64,000 nt of DNA from Paraspadella gotoi (GCA_051294375.1 CM119264.1:18833820-18897819); one strand, 5' to 3'; numbered from the stretch's first letter, positions 22,722-34,608 are shown. The notes: generated from the sequence alone by a model not told the origin. A program made the numbers and translations.

Positions 22722-23509
22722 NNNNNNNNNNNNNNNNNNNNNNNNNNNNNNNNNNNNNNNNNNNNNNNNNNNNNNNNNNNNNNNNNNNNNNNNNNNNNNN
22801 NNNNNNNNNNNNNNNNNNNNNNNNNNNNNNNNNNNNNNNNNNNNNNNNNNNNNNNNNNNNNNNNNNNNNNNNNNNNNNNNNNNNNNNNNNNNNNNNNNNN
22901 NNNNNNNNNNNNNNNNNNNNNNNNNNNNNNNNNNNNNNNNNNNNNNNNNNNNNNNNNNNNNNNNNNNNNNNNNNNNNNNNNNNNNNNNNNNNNNNNNNNN
23001 NNNNNNNNNNNNNNNNNNNNNNNNNNNNNNNNNNNNNNNNNNNNNNNNNNNNNNNNNNNNNNNNNNNNNNNNNNNNNNNNNNNNNNNNNNNNNNNNNNNN
23101 NNNNNNNNNNNNNNNNNNNNNNNNNNNNNNNNNNNNNNNNNNNNNNNNNNNNNNNNNNNNNNNNNNNNNNNNNNNNNNNNNNNNNNNNNNNNNNNNNNNN
23201 NNNNNNNNNNNNNNNNNNNNNNNNNNNNNNNNNNNNNNNNNNNNNNNNNNNNNNNNNNNNNNNNNNNNNNNNNNNNNNNNNNNNNNNNNNNNNNNNNNNN
23301 NNNNNNNNNNNNNNNNNNNNNNNNNNNNNNNNNNNNNNNNNNNNNNNNNNNNNNNNNNNNNNNNNNNNNNNNNNNNNNNNNNNNNNNNNNNNNNNNNNNN
23401 NNNNNNNNNNNNNNNNNNNNNNNNNNNNNNNNNNNNNNNNNNNNNNNNNNNNNNNNNNNNNNNNNNNNNNNNNNNNNNNNNNNNNNNNNNNNNNNNNNNN
23501 NNNNNNNNN
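22722..23509. other. Assembly gap (788 N)
   Basis: The bases on either side correspond to 24637 and 25319 in the other copy, which are about 680 bases apart. The missing sequence is therefore probably similar to 24638-25318. Confidence 0.99.
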
Positions 23510-24498
23510 CTTCTTCCGACGATATCTCTGAAACTGTAAATTAAGTTAAAACAAACAAGAATATCTACTGAAAGATGAACTGAATGGCACCAAAATTATA
23601 ACAAAAATTTTAGACTGATACTGATCGAAGCGATGTTGCGATGGAAATCACGGCTGAAGTTCCTCGTGAAGAACGGACTAACCCTATGGGTCGTTGTCAC
23701 CGTTGTCTTTATCATCTGCTTTAGAGGTCAAAGGTTGGGAATTAAATTTATATTTAAATCTACTTTCTTAGACATCCGCATTGTTTATTTTTTTATTATT
23801 TTTCTGGTAATTTTTTTACATTTTAGCGACAAAGACCTAGTGCTTCCAAAGTTTACTCGAATGACGCCTTCTGTTTCGAAGACAACCGCTCAGCAACGGT
23901 ATATGCCATATCAATTAGTATTCGCTTTGTAAAAAGTTACGTAAAATCAATTATTTTACCCTTATTTGGTATTGCAAGTATTAAGATACAAAAAGGATAA
24001 ATTCCCATCATTTTTATCAAATTTCAGTGGCGATGTCTTTTTAGCGTCTCCAAGTGCAACGATATACGAAGTAGTTCGTACTTGTCTTTAATCAGCGCCA
24101 TCTATTACGGCGTCGACTGCAACACTTCCTGCGCGGTTCGTCCTCTCCGTTGCGACAATTGTTTCCCAAGCGATTTCGGGACTTTGTTGAGCAACTCGCG
24201 CCTGTGCGCCGTCAGCCGCGTCCGCCTGCGTGTCCTATTCTTGATCCACACGCGCCCAGAATCGATCTATAAACGCGACGGCATTCGCTCCACATGGGCG
24301 TCGCAAGCGCGTGACGCGACCCTGGTCTTTGTCACTGGAAAGAGTCGCCGCGCCGAAATCAACGCTTCGCTGCGACTGGAGAGCGAGAGGCACGGTGACA
24401 TTTTACAGGTCTGTCATTCAGCTTCTTGCCCAGTTAGAAAAGTTTCGCAAAAATTAAGTTTGGCTCATTGGGGTGGTAATTGGGTAATAATTTTTTTT
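23510..24498 (+). pseudogene. Second copy of galactosyltransferase exons 1-3
   Basis: This block matches 25319-26310 almost base for base. It carries exon 1 (23633-23733, membrane anchor), exon 2 (23827-23898) and exon 3 (24028-24408), but no exons 4 and 5 before the 100-N gap. Exon 1 and most of exon 3 read cleanly here, whereas the other copy has single-base indels. Conversely, exon 3 here lacks one A after GCAACGA (about 24072), which breaks the frame from exon 2; the other copy has that A. Most likely it is an allelic or gap-fill duplicate in the assembly. A real partial tandem duplication is the alternative. Confidence 0.7.
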
Positions 24499-24598
24499 NN
24501 NNNNNNNNNNNNNNNNNNNNNNNNNNNNNNNNNNNNNNNNNNNNNNNNNNNNNNNNNNNNNNNNNNNNNNNNNNNNNNNNNNNNNNNNNNNNNNNNNN
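24499..24598. other. Assembly gap (exactly 100 N)
   Basis: A length of exactly 100 is a common placeholder for a scaffold join of unknown size, so the order of the two flanking pieces is not proven by sequence. Confidence 0.99.
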
Positions 24599-25181
24599 GT
24601 CTGAATTTTTGTTTATAAAAACTTTTTTCGTGACAAAGTAAATCATTTTATTTTATTACAACGTTATTTTAATAAATTCGTACACGTTTCGACTCAATTC
24701 GAATCTTCTTCAGCGCTGAAGAAGACTCGAATTTATTAAAATATCGTAGTTGTAATAAAATAAAAGAACTGTTACTTTTCACGAATTTCCAAAAACAACG
24801 AAAAATAAATGAAAATACCACGATCAAACTTTATTTTTTAATATTTTTTCTCTTCGTTTTTCCATAAGCCTCCCGAGCATATTAAATTCCAGAATGACCA
24901 ATCAAAATTATTTGCAAACCTTATCACAATTCCAAAATGTTTAATCTAAATATTAATTTTAAATCATTTTTAGATCGAGAAAAAAAAAATCTACTAATCT
25001 AAATAATTAACATCGTCGATTCTTCAGGTGGAGACAAAAATTTGAAATTTATGAGGCAATGTAGTAATTCGTTCCTGCCGTCGAAACAAGGAAGACACTC
25101 TTCTACTTTGGCGGAAAAAGTGAACCAAAATTTTGAACGTAACGGGAATAGAGGGGAATTTCAACAGCGATTTACTATCTT

Positions 25182-25219
<38 letters not shown>

Positions 25220-25318
25220 TACTCCAATCTCTTATCTCTTATCTCTCTCTTATCCATTCGTTTAATAAATAATAATATAACGAAACAGCAGCAGCTTGTC
25301 GAACGTCGCAAGTTGCGC
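24599..25318 (+). other. 5' flank of the galactosyltransferase gene
   Basis: It begins with the end of the AT-rich repeat (24599-24637), continues with a palindromic motif (24650-24770), then AT-rich DNA and a short CT array (25187-25215). It holds no open frame of note. It probably represents the sequence missing in the 788-N gap. Confidence 0.6.
24650..24770 (-). repeat. Short foldback motif with hammerhead-like core
   Basis: Inverted arms (TATTTTAATAAATTCG and its complement, plus ATTTTATTACAAC and its complement) surround a perfect CTTCTTCAGCGCTGAAGAAG palindrome. On the minus strand CTGAAGA, one extra A, a 5-bp GATTC/GAGTC stem (one G-U), GAAAC and a 4-bp ACGT stem follow in order. The layout, including the extra A, matches the core at 11449-11499. 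It resembles Penelope-like element termini. Confidence 0.4.
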
Positions 25319-25443
25319 CTTCTTCCGACGATATCTCTGAAACTGTAAATTAAGTTAAAACAAACAAGAATATCTACTGAAGAGATGAACTGAATGGAAC
25401 CAAAATTATAACAAAAATTTTAGACTGATACTGATCGAAGCCG

Positions 25444-27398
25444 ATGTTGCGATGGAAATCACGACTGAAGTTCCTCGTGAAGAACGGACTAACCCTATGG
25501 GTCGTTGTCAACGCGTTGTATTTATCATCTGCTTTAGAGGTCAAAGGTTGGGAATTAAATTTATATTTAAATCTACTTTTCTAGACATCCGCATTGTTTA
25601 TTTTTTATTATTTTTCTGGTAATTTTTTACATTTTAGCGACAAAGACCTAGTGCTTCCAAAGTTTACTCGAATGACGCCTTCTGTTTCGAAGACAACCGC
25701 TCAGCAACGGTATATGCATATCAATTAGTATTCGCTTTGTAAAAAGTTACGTAAAATCAATTATTTTACCCTTATTTGGTATTGCAAGTATAAAGATACA
25801 AAAAGGATAAATTCCCATCATTTTTATCAAATTTCAGTGGCGATGTCTTTTTAGCGTCTCCAAGTGCAACGAATATACGAAGTAGTTCGTACTTGTCTTT
25901 AATCACGGCCATCTATTACGGCGTCGACTGCAACACTTCCTGCGCGGTTCGTCCTCTCCGTTGCGACAATTGTTTCCCAAGCGATTTCGGGACTTTGTTG
26001 AGCAACTCGCGCTGTGCGCCGTCAGCCGCGTCCGCTGCGTGTCCTATTCTTGATCCACACGCGCCCAGAATCGATCTATAAACGCGACGGCATTCGCTCC
26101 ACATGGGCGTCGCAAGCGCGTGACGCGACCCTGGTCTTGTCACTGGAAAGAGTCGCCGCGCCGAAATCAACGCTTCGCTGCGACTGGAGAGCGAGAGGCA
26201 CGGTGACATTTTACAGGTCTGTCATTCAGCTTCTTGCCCAGTTAGAAAAGTTTCGCAAAAATTAAGTTTGGCTGCATTGGGGTGGTAATTGGGTAATAAT
26301 TTTTTTTTAAATAAGTATTTTTAAGTGGTTTTTTTTAAAAACTCCAAAACCCCTGTCGGCCAAAGTAAAATTTAGCCCTTATTTTTTTTAGTTTTCTCTC
26401 CCTCATTCTGCCTCCTTTTCTTTCTCCGCCTCTCACACACCATTTACCCTTTTATCTCGATTCACCTTGAGGCCCTTAATTTTTGATATTTTTGATATTC
26501 CATCTCTTTTCTCTTTGTCCTTTTACATACTTCCGCTCCTCTCAACGTTTCGATTCTTGTTTCAGTTTAACTTCGAAGATGATTACTCTAATGTAACTCT
26601 GAAGGCTGTCGCGGGGCTGCAGTGGGCAAAGGCTTTCTGCTTAGAAGCCGAGTTTGTCGTCAGAGTTGACGACGACGTCCTCATCAACTACATCATGCTT
26701 CAGCGTATTCTCGTGGGGAGGCGTGCGCAAGACATTTTTATCGGCTGCAAAGTCCACTACGGTCTCCCGCTTCGCGATCCCAACTCCAAGTGGTTCGTCA
26801 GACACGAGGTAGGTTATCTGAAATGTTAACTTCACAGAAATTTAAATTCATAGTGATAAATCACAAAGCTCGATACGTTCTTTCATTCAGTTGTTTTTTT
26901 CACAAATACTATTCGTACTTCTCAATAGTAAAGCACAAGTATTTTGTGTGAAAATTTCTGTTTATTTTCTTAGCCTTAGCTCATCAGAGTATCATATAAA
27001 TGGAAATAACAAATAAATTTAGTCGAGAAGTAATTCACTGTTATATTCAATAATCAATATTCTACCGCATTTTTTTTATCCTCTTTTCCAAGGAGTGGGC
27101 AGGAGATCGCTATCCCCAGTTCTGCTTCGGTTTCGCCGTTATCTATTCTCGCGCCGCAGTCAGCGCCGTCGCTGTCGCCGCGTCTCACGTTCCTTTCTTC
27201 CGGTTCGACGACGTCTATGTGACGGGCCTGGTAGCGACAGACTATTTGGGCGTAAAACTCTCGAACGTCAAGGGAATGGATCACGGGTTTGTCGGCGGGT
27301 GGTGCGGCTTTCGAAAGAAATACGTCGCCACCCATCTCGCCGATAGGTGGAGCTTGGAGACGGCGTGGAAGGAGATGAGAGAGGCCGTGTGTGGTTGA
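25444..27398 (+). CDS. Beta-1,3-galactosyltransferase-like (GT31) enzyme
   Basis: There are five exons: 25444-25546, 25638-25709, 25838-26216, 26566-26808 and 27093-27398 (TGA). All introns have GT...AG ends. The expected product is a type II Golgi protein of about 367 residues that transfers a hexose, probably galactose, in beta-1,3 linkage. A short basic N-terminus precedes a membrane anchor (about 15-30). A Cys-rich stem follows, then the GT31 fold with RSTWA in exon 3, the metal-binding DDD in VVRVDDDVLIN (about 220-222), and FDDVYVTG (about 305), which stands in for the family EDVYVG. Exons 1 and 3 carry indels against the copy at 23510-24498: exon 1 is 2 bases longer, and exon 3 misses three single bases that the other copy has. 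No assembled copy is fully open, but combined lengths divide by three. The acceptor sugar cannot be told. Confidence 0.85.
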
Positions 27399-28064
27399 GG
27401 TTCTGACGACGAGGGAAGTGAAGGGTGGGAGAGGTAAAATTGGAATGAAGCGATGATGATGTTCTATTAGCACATGCAATCATGCTTCAAAGTTTATAAT
27501 TTGTCAATTACTAATTATCAATTACTAACATTTCACTAATATTTATTTTAAAAAAGTATCTAAATATCCTTTCAACAAATTCAAGTTAACAAATGAATAT
27601 TTATGATTATTAATAGTGGTTTTGTGAGAACTGTCTTTTGTCAATCGTTAATTATAAAACAGCGGTTCTTCCCTCTAGTGGTTGTGCCGTGCTCTCTTGT
27701 TTCTACTAGTTAAAAATCTTGATTCGGGATTGATAACGTGTTGTTATATTTAAAACGTAGAGATAGCAGACAAAGAACTACAAAAGGATAATATCCTTCT
27801 TTTAAAATAATTTAGAATATTGAAAATACTAGTTTGAATTGATTTCAGTATTAGGTTTTTTAACCAGTTTAAAAAAGAATCCGGATACGGAAAGATTTCG
27901 CAATTCAACCATTCGATTATGAAAAAAGATTCAATCCCGATATAAATTTGGAGCGAAGTTCGAGTCGACTGTTTATTTTAGGACGAGCATCGAACGAGGC
28001 TTGTTCTAATTTTCTTCTCTTTTAGTTTTTTTTTCACTCTTCATTCGTTCTCCCTCCCCTCAAA
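27399..28064. other. Intergenic AT-rich spacer
   Basis: This is the spacer between the galactosyltransferase stop and the first ceramide kinase start. It is AT-rich, with a pyrimidine-rich run just before the ATG at 28065. No other gene is visible. Confidence 0.6.
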
Positions 28065-30708
28065 ATGCTCGTTCTCGGCCCCGACGGATCCAACGTAGAA
28101 CTGACGGAAGAGGTGTTGGTGTTGCGCGACCGGTGCTCGGCGGAACGATGGGTCAACTTGACGGAAGTTTTGACGGCCGAGGTCGTTAACGCCAAGACGT
28201 TGAAAGTTCACTTTGTCGATTTAAAAGAGCCTAAACTACGCGTCAAAGAGTGGACTCTTGATGCCGTCGATGAAGACGTAGTCAACGAATTCGTGTACAA
28301 ACTTAAGGTACAGAAATCTAAATGACAATATTGAAATTAGTAAATGGTTGAAAATTTACAAGCGCAGAAAAAGTAAAATGCCTAAATTCGAATCTTGGAA
28401 AAAAAGAGTCCGAGACCTTCTTCTTGGAATTTGAGTGAAGGATTTGTCATACAAGCGTAAAATTGGAACTTGTCCAACGATTATGAACACGGGTCAAGGA
28501 CTCGCTGCTTTAAAACTCATAAAAACCGCCCTAGATTTTTTTTCTCCTCGCTAAAAATGGACCCTCGCTTTCTCTCTTTCTTCTTCTCTTCAGGAATGTT
28601 TGGAAAAGAAATTTCCCGACCGACCAAAGAATCTTTTGGTCTTTATTAATCCTGGTTGCGGAAATTACACAGGTTTGCCAGTTTCTGCTTTGTTTTGCTT
28701 TCTTCTTTTCTTATTTTTGTAATATTTTAACTTGTAGAAACAGCTGGAAAATCGAAAGAATTTATTCATTTTACGGAAGAATTCGTAATTTTTTTTTTTT
28801 TTTGTTATCGAAAACCCCACAGTGAAAATGAATATCTGTAAGAGAGAAAAGCTCATTCACCCTTAAGCCGTTTTTGTGGTAAAACGACTTTGTTTTGAGC
28901 CGAACGAGTGAGCAGGGCAATTATCTCTATTTTTAGACGGCCATTTCTCCGCTCCTTTAGAGATAAAACCTGCCCCTCGTGAATTGATTTCCTCTCGAGA
29001 GTGAGGGAATTGGATACAACGTGTACTCTGTAACAATTTAGGATCATTTGTAACTCATATTTTCTTCTCTCATATTTTCTTTTCTTCAGCCTTATTTTCT
29101 TTTTCCACCTTCTCGTTTTTTTAAATTTTAAAATTACCAACTAGACAACAACTACCAACAACTACGACGACAACCGCCAATGTCTTTTTCACATCAACCA
29201 TAATATTTTTTTCCCGCCAAAGGTCTCTCCATCTACGAGAAGGAGGTGGATCCCGTGTTCGCGCTCTGCGGCATCTCTACGGAAGTTGTGGTGACCCGTC
29301 GTCATGGAGACGCTCGGAATTCCCTGCGGCGCCGCGACCTGTCAGGGATCGATGGGGTCATCGTCATCGGCGGGGACGGTACGTTTTCCGACGCCGCTCA
29401 AGGTTTGCTGGAGCGGGCGCAAATGGACGCCGAAATCGCAAAGCCGGACGACGCGGACGCTGGTCCCGCGAGCGAGGGATCTGCGGCGCTCTTTCCTGTC
29501 GATTCGTCGTCTAATTTTTCCTGGTCCGAGTTCCAACCGGCGCCATCTTCCATCCCCGTTCTCCACGTACCCGGTGGGAGCGGCAACGCCTACGCCACGG
29601 CCACGGCCGGCGTCCTCGATTCCGTCACCGGCGCCATTCACGCGGCGCTGGGTCACGTAATGCGCACCGATGCCATCTCGTTGGCGCGGCTTTCCTCCAG
29701 CGTCCCGGCGTCGCTGAGCGACCTTGGCTCCGCGCCGTCCACCCTAGCCGGATTCTCGGTCCTTATGACCTGCTTTTCCAACCTCGATGTTCCGGCGCTG
29801 ATGGTCTGGGATCAGAAGATGCGCAAAAAGTGGGGACCCTTTCGCTACTTCCTCTATCCATTCTTGATTCGCAAAGAGGAAGAGATGAAGCTTCGAGTCC
29901 GCTACGTTCCGGCCGAAGCCGACGATCCGCCCTCCGTCTGCCGCGCGGGATGTCAAAGATGCGCCAGAGGGAATGACGGAAAGAGCAACGAGAAGGTGTG
30001 GCCATAAATATAAAACGATACAATAAGGCAACAACGAGTAGCTTTGGTTGTTATTTACGGCAATAACAATTATGTTCACATCGCTGCGAGAAAGAAAGGG
30101 GTTTTTTTTACAATGTCAAAAAATTGTAATTGTATCTAACGTAGGTGTGGAAGGAGACGGTGGCTGTCGAACCGACTGTCTCCTACCTTTCCTTGACGCC
30201 GCTGCGCCACCGCTTCTCCCGCTTCGGCGTGCTGCCCTACGACCATCTAGGCGACGGGCGCATGACTTTCCTTTCGATCTCCCAAGCCGCCAGAGTCGCC
30301 ACCATCCTCCACTACGCGCGCATTCGAGTCGACGATTTTTTTCAGAAGGATTCTTCGCCTTTTTTCGTCGTTGCCAAGGAGATGGTGGTAGAAGACATTT
30401 CGACGACCTCCCAGCCGCGCAAGATTTTCGTAGGGATGGAGGAGACGGTTGACGTGATGAAGTGTCCCGTCCACATTCGCGTGCATCGGCAGCTTTTAAA
30501 GACTTACGGTATGGGGATGCGCGATTTGAGCGGCGCCCCGACTCGCCCTTCCGTCGGCGTTGCAAGATTTCTTCTCGGAAAAGTCGTTAAGGTCGCCGTC
30601 GTCGTCGCCGTTGTCGTCGTCGCGTACAAGAAGGGGAATTGTAAAACGCGTCTCCTTGGCATGATGGAAAACGTATGGGGATTACGATCATGGAAAACTT
30701 GGTGTTGA
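28065..30708 (+). CDS. CERK-like: Ceramide kinase-like lipid kinase, first tandem copy
   Basis: Exons are 28065-28307, 28594-28672, 29223-29995 and 30145-30708, giving 552 residues; human CERK has 537. The family phosphorylates ceramide to ceramide-1-phosphate on membranes. The N-terminal 80 or so residues could be a PH-like region. The kinase core starts at RPKNLLVFINPG (91-102), then SIYEKEV, GGDGTF (157-162), PGGSGNA (224-230), the CxxxCxxC cluster CRAGCQRC (347-354) that marks CERK, HLGDG (399-403) and a VRVHCQL-like IRVHRQLLK. Oddities: the loop reads NPGCGN rather than NPxGGKG, and GSGN replaces the GSTD of CERK. A 60-residue tail carries a hydrophobic VVKVAVVVAVVVVAY stretch (512-526), likely a C-terminal membrane anchor. 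The CxxxCxxC and tail matches favour CERK over sphingosine kinase. The ATG at 28065 lies in a good context (AAAATG). Confidence 0.85.
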
Positions 30709-32328
30709 GCGTGTTGGTGGACGGTAGGATAAGAACGTGGTACTTTCGTATGTACTTAAATCAAGAAATACATATAAAATTTAGATAATACAAACTATCT
30801 TCCTAACATGAAAAGTTTTTTATAATAATCGATTTTTAATTGTTAATTGTTCTTATTTTTTCCGAGAAATATTTTTCTGCATTTAATCTAAACATAAATG
30901 TTATATGGATATTTGTATATATATTTTATATATAAATTTCTGTACACGCCATAGAATACTTCAAAATTCTAAATCGTGCCAATTTTTTTCTAATGATTTT
31001 GTTCATGCTTATGATTTTTATAAGTAATCGTGTTGGCCACAAAAAGTCTACTTCATTCAATGGTGATTTTTGTATGAATAAAACTTTAAAAAAGACATCT
31101 TGGAAAACTCTTGGCAAAATTTTTTTTTCTGAAAGAGAAGTGAGACAACAATTTAAGTATTCTTGTGAATCAAAGGGTAATGCAATTGTAAGTTGGTTGA
31201 CTAAGAAAATTTATTTTGAGATAATAGATACAATGTAGATTTTAAACGCCAAAAGAATTGAATGGTGAGGAAAGATGCAGATGAGCAAAGATTAGTTATT
31301 TGGTTGAGGGTCCCGGTTGTTGAGGAGATTCGCGATGATCTCTGGAGAGCAACTGATAGGCGTTGGAAGAATGATTTACATTCAATTGAGTTGGTTTTGA
31401 CCCATCGCCTGGCAAGACAAAAGTTTCTAGTACTAGTAGGCCGAGAATCCGTGGTTGTAATCCGATTATTTGCGGCATCTGTAATCTTCTCTTGAACGAA
31501 AACAAAAGAACCGTTTTCAATATGAACACAGTTACAGCTAAATTGAAAAACCTCAAGCCTCGAGAATAAATACGTGCTACATTAATTAATACTATGATTT
31601 GGAAAATTTGGTGGCTCTAGAAAGAAATTTCACATATTAAGATCATGATACATAAAAGAGACTAGTCTAAATCTTTAATATGGTTAGTACTTAGTAGGTT
31701 GCTGATTGCTTGATCTATCAAAATTCGAAACATGCAGATAAAAATAATATCTAATTTACAGTATGATTGTAATGGATGAAGTGCAATTCTTTAAAAGTTG
31801 AAAAGACATCACATGGACACTTTACACAGGAATTACTTAATACTAACTTTAAAAATAATTAATGCTAAAAAAGTCCAGAAAAGAAAGTGGCTCACCAATT
31901 TTTCGCTCAAGGCTGAAATTTTCAAACTCACCGGAAAATTGATTCTCGAGCGGAAATTTAATTCGATTAATGTTTCTTATTTTCTTATGTATAACGAATT
32001 TACGGAAACCCCACATCATTTTAGCAAAAGCACTATTTGGTTGTCAATTTATCGACTAATCTAATATTTTTTTATTAAATCTCATCATTGACCTCATCAA
32101 CTTAACCGAGAAAAATATCGAAATTTCGACGAAAAACCGCAATTTTGAAATCTGGGATAGACATTTTTCTCACTGCACTTCGACCCTAAGAAAAACTCCC
32201 CAATACAAACTACCAACTCTCTTTCTCTTCTTATCGATCTTTTTAGCCCGGATTCTTCCTCGATCACCCCAAAAAAATATTCTTTCTTAGCTTATCCTCA
32301 TTATCAAGTAACGTTTGAAAATCCAATT
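30709..32328. other. Spacer between the two kinase genes
   Basis: AT-rich DNA. Open frames at 30993-31238 and 31262-31495 (+) give plausible-looking peptides but have no splice context or family resemblance I can name. They may be decayed transposon coding. No other features. Confidence 0.5.
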
Positions 32329-34608
32329 ATGCTCGTTCTCGGCCCGGACGGTTCCAACGCGGAACTCAAGAAGAAGGCGTTGGTGTTGCGAGATGGACGT
32401 TCGGTGGAACGAACGGTGAAGCTGACGGAAGTGTTGAAGGCGGAGGTGGTCAAAGTCAAAACCTTGAAGATCTACTTCGTAGACTTAAAGGAGCCGAAGC
32501 TTCGCGTTAAGGAGTGGACGCTGAGCGTTATCGATGGAGACGTCGCTCACGATTTCGTGGACAAACTGATGGTGAAAGATTCTGTCATTAAACATTCCGT
32601 GAAGAATTATGCTTTCATAATATAATATTAATGATATTATCGTAATCATCATAATTAATTGACTGCGACCTTTTGATTTATCTTTTTAATATCTAGAGCC
32701 GCCTGGAGAACGAGTTTCCCGATCGGCCGAAAAGGATTCTCGCATTCATAAATCCCGGATGCGGAAACTTTAAAGGTTCGAAAACTTTAAATTCATCTTT
32801 ATTAACCCCTAAACTGACCTTACCAAACTTACCCTCGATAGTTTTCCCTCATTCACTTACGGTAAACTTTGACCTTGTAAATACCATTGTAATAGACTTA
32901 GCATCTGAGCATTTTCACCGATGTTTCGGATCCTCCCGACTCCCCCCCACCCGCCCCCCCCCACTGTTTTGTTATAACCTTTTTGAAGAATAAATCATTC
33001 TTAACCTGAAAATTGTTGCATCCACAAAAATCTTTTTTTTCTCTCTATCTTCTCTCCTAACACTATCAGGTCTCTCCATATTCAAAGAAGAGGTGCAACC
33101 GGTTTTCGATCTGTGTGGCATCTCCACAGAGGTCATCGTGACGACCCACCATTCGCAAGCTCGAACCACTCTCTGGTCGCGACGCCTCGACGACATCGAC
33201 GCCATTCTCGTCGTCGGCGGCGATGGCACCTTTTGCGACGCCGCTCAGGGCTTGTTGGAGAGAGCACAGGTTGTGTTGCTGTTTGTGTGATTTACCGTTG
33301 CTTTTTAATATTGTTTTTTGGTCACAGTTATTTTTTGTCCAAACTCTCCTTACTAAGCAAACCCATTGAATTACGGCGCCTAAACGCGCGACCTCCGCCA
33401 CTCTGACATTTTATCTTTCCGTTTCGTGCGCTAAGGTGGACGCCGGCATCTCGGCGGGAATCGATCCACGGCTCGCCGGTGCTGTCCGTGTCGGAGATGA
33501 CGAGGAAGTCGAAAGAAATCGACACGTGGGTTGTGCACTCCTTCCAGCGCCGAGCACCGACTGGACCGAGGTGGCCTTTGTTTCTCCCTCTCTGCCGATG
33601 ATTCACATTCCTGGTGGAAGCGGCAACGCCTACGCCATGGTGGCGGCCGGTGTTCACGATTACACGACCAACGCCCTACACGCGGCGCTGGGTCACGTGA
33701 TGCGAACCGATGTGGCGTCTTTCGCCGAGCTGTCCCCGGCGTCAGGATCGACCGACGACCCTCGAAAGACCCCGTCGACCTTCGTCGGATTCTCTTGCCT
33801 CATTGGAGGCGTGACCAACCTGGAGCTGACAAATACGATTAAGTTCGATATGAAGATGCGTCAGTGGTTGGGGCCTTTCCGCTACTTCCTTTACCCGTTT
33901 TTTATGTTATTCGTGAAGCAAGAAAAGATTCGTCTCAAGGTGAGGTTCCTTGAAGAACCCGACGACGGCGCCGCGCCCTTGGTTTGCCGCGTGGGTTGTC
34001 TCCGTTGCGCCAAGAAAAACGAGGCTGCCGTCGAACGCGAGTGGAAAGAAGCGACGGTAGAGGAACTGAACATGGCGCTATTCTGTCTTTCCTCCCTTCG
34101 CCACCGCTTTACCCAATTCGGCCTCTTGCCCTTCGCTCATGTCGGCGACGGGATCCTCACTTTTATCACGGGCAACGCGCCCAAGATAGCGTCGAATTTA
34201 CACTACAGCGGCTCTCGGATCGACGATTACATCATCATGGACTCCACGCCCTACTCTATCGCGACGCCCGAGATGGTTATAGAGGCGGAACAAGTCCAGG
34301 ACATCAAGCACTATGTGATGATGGAAGAGACATGGCAGGAGATGAAGGGTCCCGTTCACGTCCGCGTGCATCGTCAACTCTTAAAGACTTACGGGATGGG
34401 GATGCGCGATTTGAGCGGCGCCCCGACGCGCCCTTCCATCGGCGTTGCAAGATTCCTTCTCGGAAAAGCCTTTAAGGTCGCCTTCGTCGTCGCCGTTGTC
34501 GTCGTCGCGTACAAAAAGGGAGAGTGGAAGAAGTGGGCGGAATGGGCGGGGGCAGCCGCGAAAGAGAGGAGCGTTTGTTTGGCGGGTGCACTCGCCGTTT
34601 TGCGGTGA
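32329..34608 (+). CDS. CERK-like: Ceramide kinase-like lipid kinase, second tandem copy
   Basis: Exons are 32329-32571, 32697-32775, 33070-33269 and 33436-34608, giving 564 residues. It is a paralogue of the gene just upstream, in the same orientation. Motifs in order: RPKRILAFINPG (91-102), GGDGTF (157-162), PGGSGNA (233-239), CRVGCLRC (358-365), HVGDG (409-413), HVRVHRQLLK, then a hydrophobic FKVAFVVAVVVVAY stretch (about 520-533) followed by a Lys/Trp-rich tail. Intron layout differs from the first copy: this gene has an intron after LLERAQ that the first lacks, and it lacks the intron the first has before VWKE. The last 140 bases or so up to the anchor are far closer to the first copy than the rest. 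The changed glycine-rich loop is shared by both, so it predates the duplication. Confidence 0.85.

Noticed and set aside
22585-23544. 319-residue open frame
   Set aside because: It is almost entirely the 788-N gap translated as X.
30993-31495. Two plus-strand frames between the kinase genes
   Set aside because: The peptides look partly protein-like, and one vaguely recalls a FLYWCH-type or transposon domain. Key residues are missing, so I did not call a gene.
28065-34608. Sphingosine kinase as the name for the tandem kinases
   Set aside because: The GSGN motif fits sphingosine kinase, but CxxxCxxC, the HLGDG-type motif, the spacing and the VRVH.QL end fit ceramide kinase better.
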